64,000 bases of DNA from Sanguibacter sp. HDW7 (GTDB taxonomy: Bacteria; Actinomycetota; Actinomycetes; Actinomycetales; Cellulomonadaceae): positions 310,001 through 374,000 of the forward strand of contig NZ_CP049862.1 in NCBI RefSeq assembly GCF_011300875.1, in the 5' to 3' direction. The number at the start of each line of letters is the position of its first letter. The stretch's first letter is position 1. Made by a program: the position numbers and the translations under genes. The notes beneath the pieces were generated by a model. It ran no database searches. It worked only from the letters and a program-made list of their open reading frames with translations, and was not told the origin of the DNA. Positions 60,746 to 64,000 of the stretch are shown piece by piece.

Positions 60746-62976
60746 CCATGGATCCCTACCTCAACCCCGATCTGCCGGTCGCCGACCGTGTCGCAGACCT
60801 CCTCGGCCGCATGACGCTCGAGGAGAAGGTCGGCCAGATGATGCAGCTCGACGCCCGCGACGGCGTCCGCGAGCACATCCTCGACAAGCACGCCGGGTCG
60901 ATCCTCCACACGTCTCCCGCGCGTGTCCGCGAGGCGCACGACCTCACCGCGCAGACCCGGCTGCAGATCCCGCTGCTCGTCGGCGAGGACGTCATCCACG
61001 GGCACTCGTTCTACGAGGGCTCGACGATCTTCCCCACGCAGCTCGGCATGGCCGCGTCGTGGGACCCGGAGCTCATCGAGCGCATGGCCCGCGCGACCGC
61101 CGTCGAGGCGTCGGCCACCGGCATGCACTGGACCTTCTCGCCCGTGCTGTGCATCGCACGCGACCTGCGCTGGGGCCGCGTCGACGAGACGTTCGGCGAG
61201 GACCCGTTCCTCATCGGCGAGCTCGCCTCCGCGATGGTCCGCGGCTACCAGGGTGAGGGCCTCACCGACGAGACCGCGATCCTCGCGACGGCGAAGCACT
61301 TCGCCGGCTACTCCGAGACGCAGGGCGGACGCGACGCGTCCGAGGCCGACATCTCCCGCCGCAAGCTCCGCTCGTGGTTCCTGCCGCCGTTCGAGCGCGT
61401 CGCCCGCGAGGGCTGCCGCACCTTCATGCTCGGCTACCAGACGACCGACGGTGTCCCGATCACGGTCAACGACTGGCTGCTCACCGACGTGCTGCGCGGC
61501 GAGTGGGGCTACACCGGCACGCTCATCACCGACTGGGACAACGTCGGCCGAATGGTGTGGGAGCAGAAGGTCCAGCCGGACATCACGCACGCCGCCGCAG
61601 CCGCCGTCAAGGCCGGCAACGACATGGTCATGACGACGCCGGGCTTCTACGAGGGCGCGCTCGACGCCATCGCCCAGGGGCTGCTCGACGCGTCGGACCT
61701 CGACGCCGCGGTCGTCCGCATCCTCACGCTGAAGTTCGAGCTGGGGCTGTTCGAGAACCCGCGCCGTCCGTCCGACGAGCGGATCTCCGAGGTCATCGGC
61801 TCGCACGCCGACCTCAACCTCGAGGTCGCACGCAGGTCGCTCGTGCTCCTCGAGAACGACGGGACGCTCCCGCTCGCCGCGGACGCGCCCGCCCGCATCG
61901 CGGTCGTCGGGCCGCTCGCCGACGACGCGCAGACGCAGCTCGGCGACTGGGCCGGCTCGTCCGGGCAGGTCGACTGGCTGCCCGACGGCCACCCGCGCGA
62001 GATGATCACGACCGTCCTCGACGGCCTGCGCTCGCTCGCCCCCGAGGGCTCCGAGGTGGTCCACGCCCGCGGGGCGGACATCCTCGAGCTCATCCCGAAC
62101 CCCGCGGGAGACACCTTCCCGGACGGGCAGCCTCGCCCGCCGGTCGTCGCCCCGGCGCCGATCGACGAGGAGCAGCTTGCTGCGGCCGTGGCAGCCGCAG
62201 AGGCCTCGGACGTCGTCGTCGCCGTCGTCGGCGACCGCATCGAGCTCGTCGGCGAGGGTCGGTCGACGGCCACGCTCGAGCTCATCGGCGGACAGGTCGC
62301 GCTGATCGACGCGGTCATCGCGACGGGCAAGCCCGTCGTCGTCGTTCTGCTCGCCAGCAAGCCGCTCGTCCTCCCGCCGTCGGTCGCTGACGCTGCCGCG
62401 GTGGTCTGGGCGGCGAGCCCGGGCATGCAGGGCGGCCGTGCGCTCGCCGAGATCGTCTTCGGCGCGACGGAACCGTCTGGCCGACTGCCGATCTCGTTCG
62501 CGCGTCACGTGGGCCAGCAGCCGACGTACTACAACCAGATCCGTGGCCAGCACGGTGACCGGTACGCCGACCTCACGCAGTCGCCTGCGTGGGCGTTCGG
62601 CGAGGGACGCTCGTACACGACGGTCGAGTACTCCGACCTCGTCGTCGAGACGGGCGTCGTGACCGCTGACGACGTCGTGCGTGCGCACGTGACGCTCAGC
62701 AACACCGGCGCTCGGCCGGCTCTCGAGACGGTCCAGGTGTACGTCTCCGACGTCGTGACGTCGGTGAGCTGGGCGGACAAGGAGCTCAAGGGCAGCCGTC
62801 AGGTGCACGTCGCCCCGGGCGAGACCGTCGTGGTCGACGTCGCGATCCCCGCGTCGGCGTGCACGATCGTCGACGCCGAAGGCCGCCGCATCGTCGAGCA
62901 GGGCGCGTTCGAGCTGCTCGTCGGGCCTTCCTCGCGCGACGAGGCGCTGCTGCGTGCCGGCTTCACGGTGAAGTAG
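60742..62976 (+). CDS. β-Glucosidase, glycoside hydrolase family 3
   Basis: 744 residues from GTG (GGAG five bases upstream; an in-frame ATG at 60748 is the alternative). Domain 1 (TIM barrel) includes PLLVGEDVIHG, KHFAGY and the nucleophile D264 in ITDWDN. An (α/β)6 domain follows (from about 365, SLVLLENDGTLPL), then a C-terminal fibronectin-like domain (VTLSNTGARPALETVQVYVS). No signal peptide: intracellular. Cleaves imported cello- or β-oligosaccharides to glucose. Confidence 0.96.
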   Translation: MTMDPYLNPDLPVADRVADLLGRMTLEEKVGQMMQLDARDGVREHILDKHAGSILHTSPARVREAHDLTAQTRLQIPLLVGEDVIHGHSFYEGSTIFPTQLGMAASWDPELIERMARATAVEASATGMHWTFSPVLCIARDLRWGRVDETFGEDPFLIGELASAMVRGYQGEGLTDETAILATAKHFAGYSETQGGRDASEADISRRKLRSWFLPPFERVAREGCRTFMLGYQTTDGVPITVNDWLLTDVLRGEWGYTGTLITDWDNVGRMVWEQKVQPDITHAAAAAVKAGNDMVMTTPGFYEGALDAIAQGLLDASDLDAAVVRILTLKFELGLFENPRRPSDERISEVIGSHADLNLEVARRSLVLLENDGTLPLAADAPARIAVVGPLADDAQTQLGDWAGSSGQVDWLPDGHPREMITTVLDGLRSLAPEGSEVVHARGADILELIPNPAGDTFPDGQPRPPVVAPAPIDEEQLAAAVAAAEASDVVVAVVGDRIELVGEGRSTATLELIGGQVALIDAVIATGKPVVVVLLASKPLVLPPSVADAAAVVWAASPGMQGGRALAEIVFGATEPSGRLPISFARHVGQQPTYYNQIRGQHGDRYADLTQSPAWAFGEGRSYTTVEYSDLVVETGVVTADDVVRAHVTLSNTGARPALETVQVYVSDVVTSVSWADKELKGSRQVHVAPGETVVVDVAIPASACTIVDAEGRRIVEQGAFELLVGPSSRDEALLRAGFTVK

Positions 62977-63000
62977 TCGCGCGAAGAACGACGCACAGCC

Positions 63001-63041
63001 CACGGCCCTCCTGCCAGACCCCCGCTGGCAGGAGGGCCGTG
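63001..63041 (+). terminator. Terminator of the β-glucoside operon
   Basis: CACGGCCCTCCTGCCA pairs perfectly with TGGCAGGAGGGCCGTG around a 9-nt loop, 24 bp after the β-glucosidase stop. Confidence 0.85.
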
Positions 63042-63047
63042 CTGTGC

Positions 63048-63102
63048 CCGACTCGTGGCGTCGCTTCACACCGCGGGTGTGTGCTGGGGCGCTACGAGTC
63101 GG
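63048..63102. repeat. Structured intergenic repeat, copy 2
   Basis: Same 55-bp length and outer arms as copy 1 (CCGACTCGTGGCG and CGCTACGAGTCGG), with an inner hairpin CACACC-GCG-GGTGTG. It lies between two terminator hairpins in the convergent junction between the β-glucosidase and tRNA-Pro/metallophosphoesterase genes. Confidence 0.75.
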
Positions 63103-63140
63103 GGAAGCGCGGGTCAGACCCCGCGCGCCAGGTGACGAGA

Positions 63141-63180
63141 AAGGCCCTCCCTCCCGCATCTCTGCGGGTGGGAGGGCCTT
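63141..63180. terminator. Bidirectional hairpin terminator
   Basis: AAGGCCCTCC(c)T.CCCGC and GCGGG.T(g)GGAGGGCCTT. It lies ten bp downstream of the 3' end of tRNA-Pro and would end its leftward transcript. Confidence 0.75.
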
Positions 63181-63187
63181 CTCTACC

Positions 63188-63263
<76 letters not shown>

Positions 63264-63358
63264 GTGGTCCGTCCACGAACGAACCTCGCCTATGTTAGCC
63301 GACGGGCGGCCCCAACACGAAACCGGCGGAGTTCTGCGGCTCGCGCAGGAAAGCCGCG

Positions 63359-64000
63359 TCAGCGCGCGACGAACGTCAGGAGCGTCGCCGACGGCCGGCA
63401 CGCGATCCGGAACGGCGTGTACGGGCTGGTTCCCGCGCCGTTCGACACGTGCAGCCACGCCGAGCCGTGCCCGCCGAACTCGTCGGGCCGCGGTCCCGGC
63501 CACCCGTGGAGCCCGCTCGCGCGCCCCCGGTCGAGGTCGCAGTTCGTCACGAGCGCCCCGAAGCCCGGGATGCACAGCTGGCCGCCGTGGGTGTGGCCCG
63601 CGATGACCGCGTCGGCGCCGTCCTCCGTGAGCGCGTCGAGCGCGCGCACGTAGGGCGCGTGGACGATGCCGAGGCGCAGGTCGGCGCCGTCGGTCACCGA
63701 GGCGTTGGGCGCGGGCAGACGGTCACGTGCGATGTGCGGGTCGTCGAGTCCCGCGAACGCGACCTCGAGGTCACCGAGCCGCAGGCGCGCCCGCGCGTTG
63801 TCGAGATCGAGCCAGCCCGCACCCGTGAGCCGGTCAGCGAACGCCGCGGTCGGCAGGTCGGGCTCCCGCGTGACCGACGTCTGCGGGCGCCGCGACGACG
63901 GCATGAGGTACCGCGCGGGGTTCTTCGCGAGCGGCGAGAAGTAGTCGTTGGACCCCATGACGAAGACGCCCGGGAACGCCGTGAGCGGGCCGAGGGCCAC
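63359..64000 (-). CDS. Metallophosphoesterase, 5' end beyond the right edge
   Basis: At least 213 residues, missing the N terminus. GSNDYFSPLAKNPARY and the histidine-rich GHTHGGQLCIPGFG are motifs of the calcineurin-like phosphoesterase superfamily, YkuE/DR1281-like. The D-x-H and GD motifs lie further upstream, outside the window. Two-metal phosphodiesterase or phosphatase, possibly acting on lipids or nucleotides. Confidence 0.87.
   Translation of the reverse strand: MALGPLTAFPGVFVMGSNDYFSPLAKNPARYLMPSSRRPQTSVTREPDLPTAAFADRLTGAGWLDLDNARARLRLGDLEVAFAGLDDPHIARDRLPAPNASVTDGADLRLGIVHAPYVRALDALTEDGADAVIAGHTHGGQLCIPGFGALVTNCDLDRGRASGLHGWPGPRPDEFGGHGSAWLHVSNGAGTSPYTPFRIACRPSATLLTFVAR

Overview
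The window is about 70% G+C, with strong C/G bias at third codon positions, many GTG starts and TAG-type -10 boxes lying a few bases before leaderless ATGs. Together with the gene set (ffs-met transporter-dnaX-recR-DUF5063-lysC-asd, YtrA-type GntR regulation, a β-glucoside operon) this points to an actinobacterium of the order Micrococcales. A Cellulomonadaceae/Sanguibacter-like host is my best guess, from memory rather than from a search.

Bases 1-17,600 are most of one half of a temperate, tailed, probably cos-type prophage. An immunity pair (leaderless repressor plus ImmA-type protease) reads rightwards at 16.65-17.45 kb. Opposite it, a leftward early operon of about 35 small, mostly ATGA/GTGA-overlapping genes runs to HNH endonuclease, small terminase and large terminase, the last cut by the left edge. 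On the way it holds a Cro-like regulator, excisionase-like HTH proteins, a Bro/KilA antirepressor, an LPQTG-anchored surface protein, a PD-(D/E)XK exonuclease, a resolvase-fold nuclease, a replication-organiser-like protein next to iteron-like repeats, DUF4326, many zinc-knuckle miniproteins and an initiator-type tRNA-fMet. The prophage abuts the 3' end of tRNA-Ser(GGA), a classical attachment position, but no integrase lies in this part.

Bases 17.6-29.5 kb are core chromosome: tRNA-Ser, the small SRP RNA, metQ-metN-metI (methionine uptake), dnaX-recR-DUF5063-TSUP permease, a solitary Rv0909-type antitoxin, and lysC (with an internal β-subunit start)-asd, the first two steps of the aspartate pathway.

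Bases 29.5-42.5 kb hold a LuxR response regulator/histidine kinase pair with a third membrane partner, then leftward genes for an SLC13-type transporter, SHOCT/DUF6325 proteins, an M17 leucyl aminopeptidase next to an AbgT transporter, an AI-2E-family permease, a holin-like membrane protein, an unknown protein and a frameshifted VanY-type carboxypeptidase.

Bases 42.6-51 kb: a self-regulated Fic protein with a palindrome over its start codon; the anaerobic ribonucleotide reductase nrdD-nrdG preceded by two NrdR boxes; and a GntR-ABC-permease cassette flanked by three related single-pass membrane proteins, two of which share one promoter architecture.

Bases 51-64 kb: a DAHP synthase with an upstream leader peptide rich in aromatic codons, a SulP transporter, and a TetR-controlled operon (solute-binding protein, two ATPases, two permeases, GH3 β-glucosidase) for import and hydrolysis of β-glucosides. 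A tRNA-Pro(CGG) and a truncated metallophosphoesterase close the window. Two copies of a 55-bp hairpin-forming repeat sit at the two convergent gene junctions of this segment.
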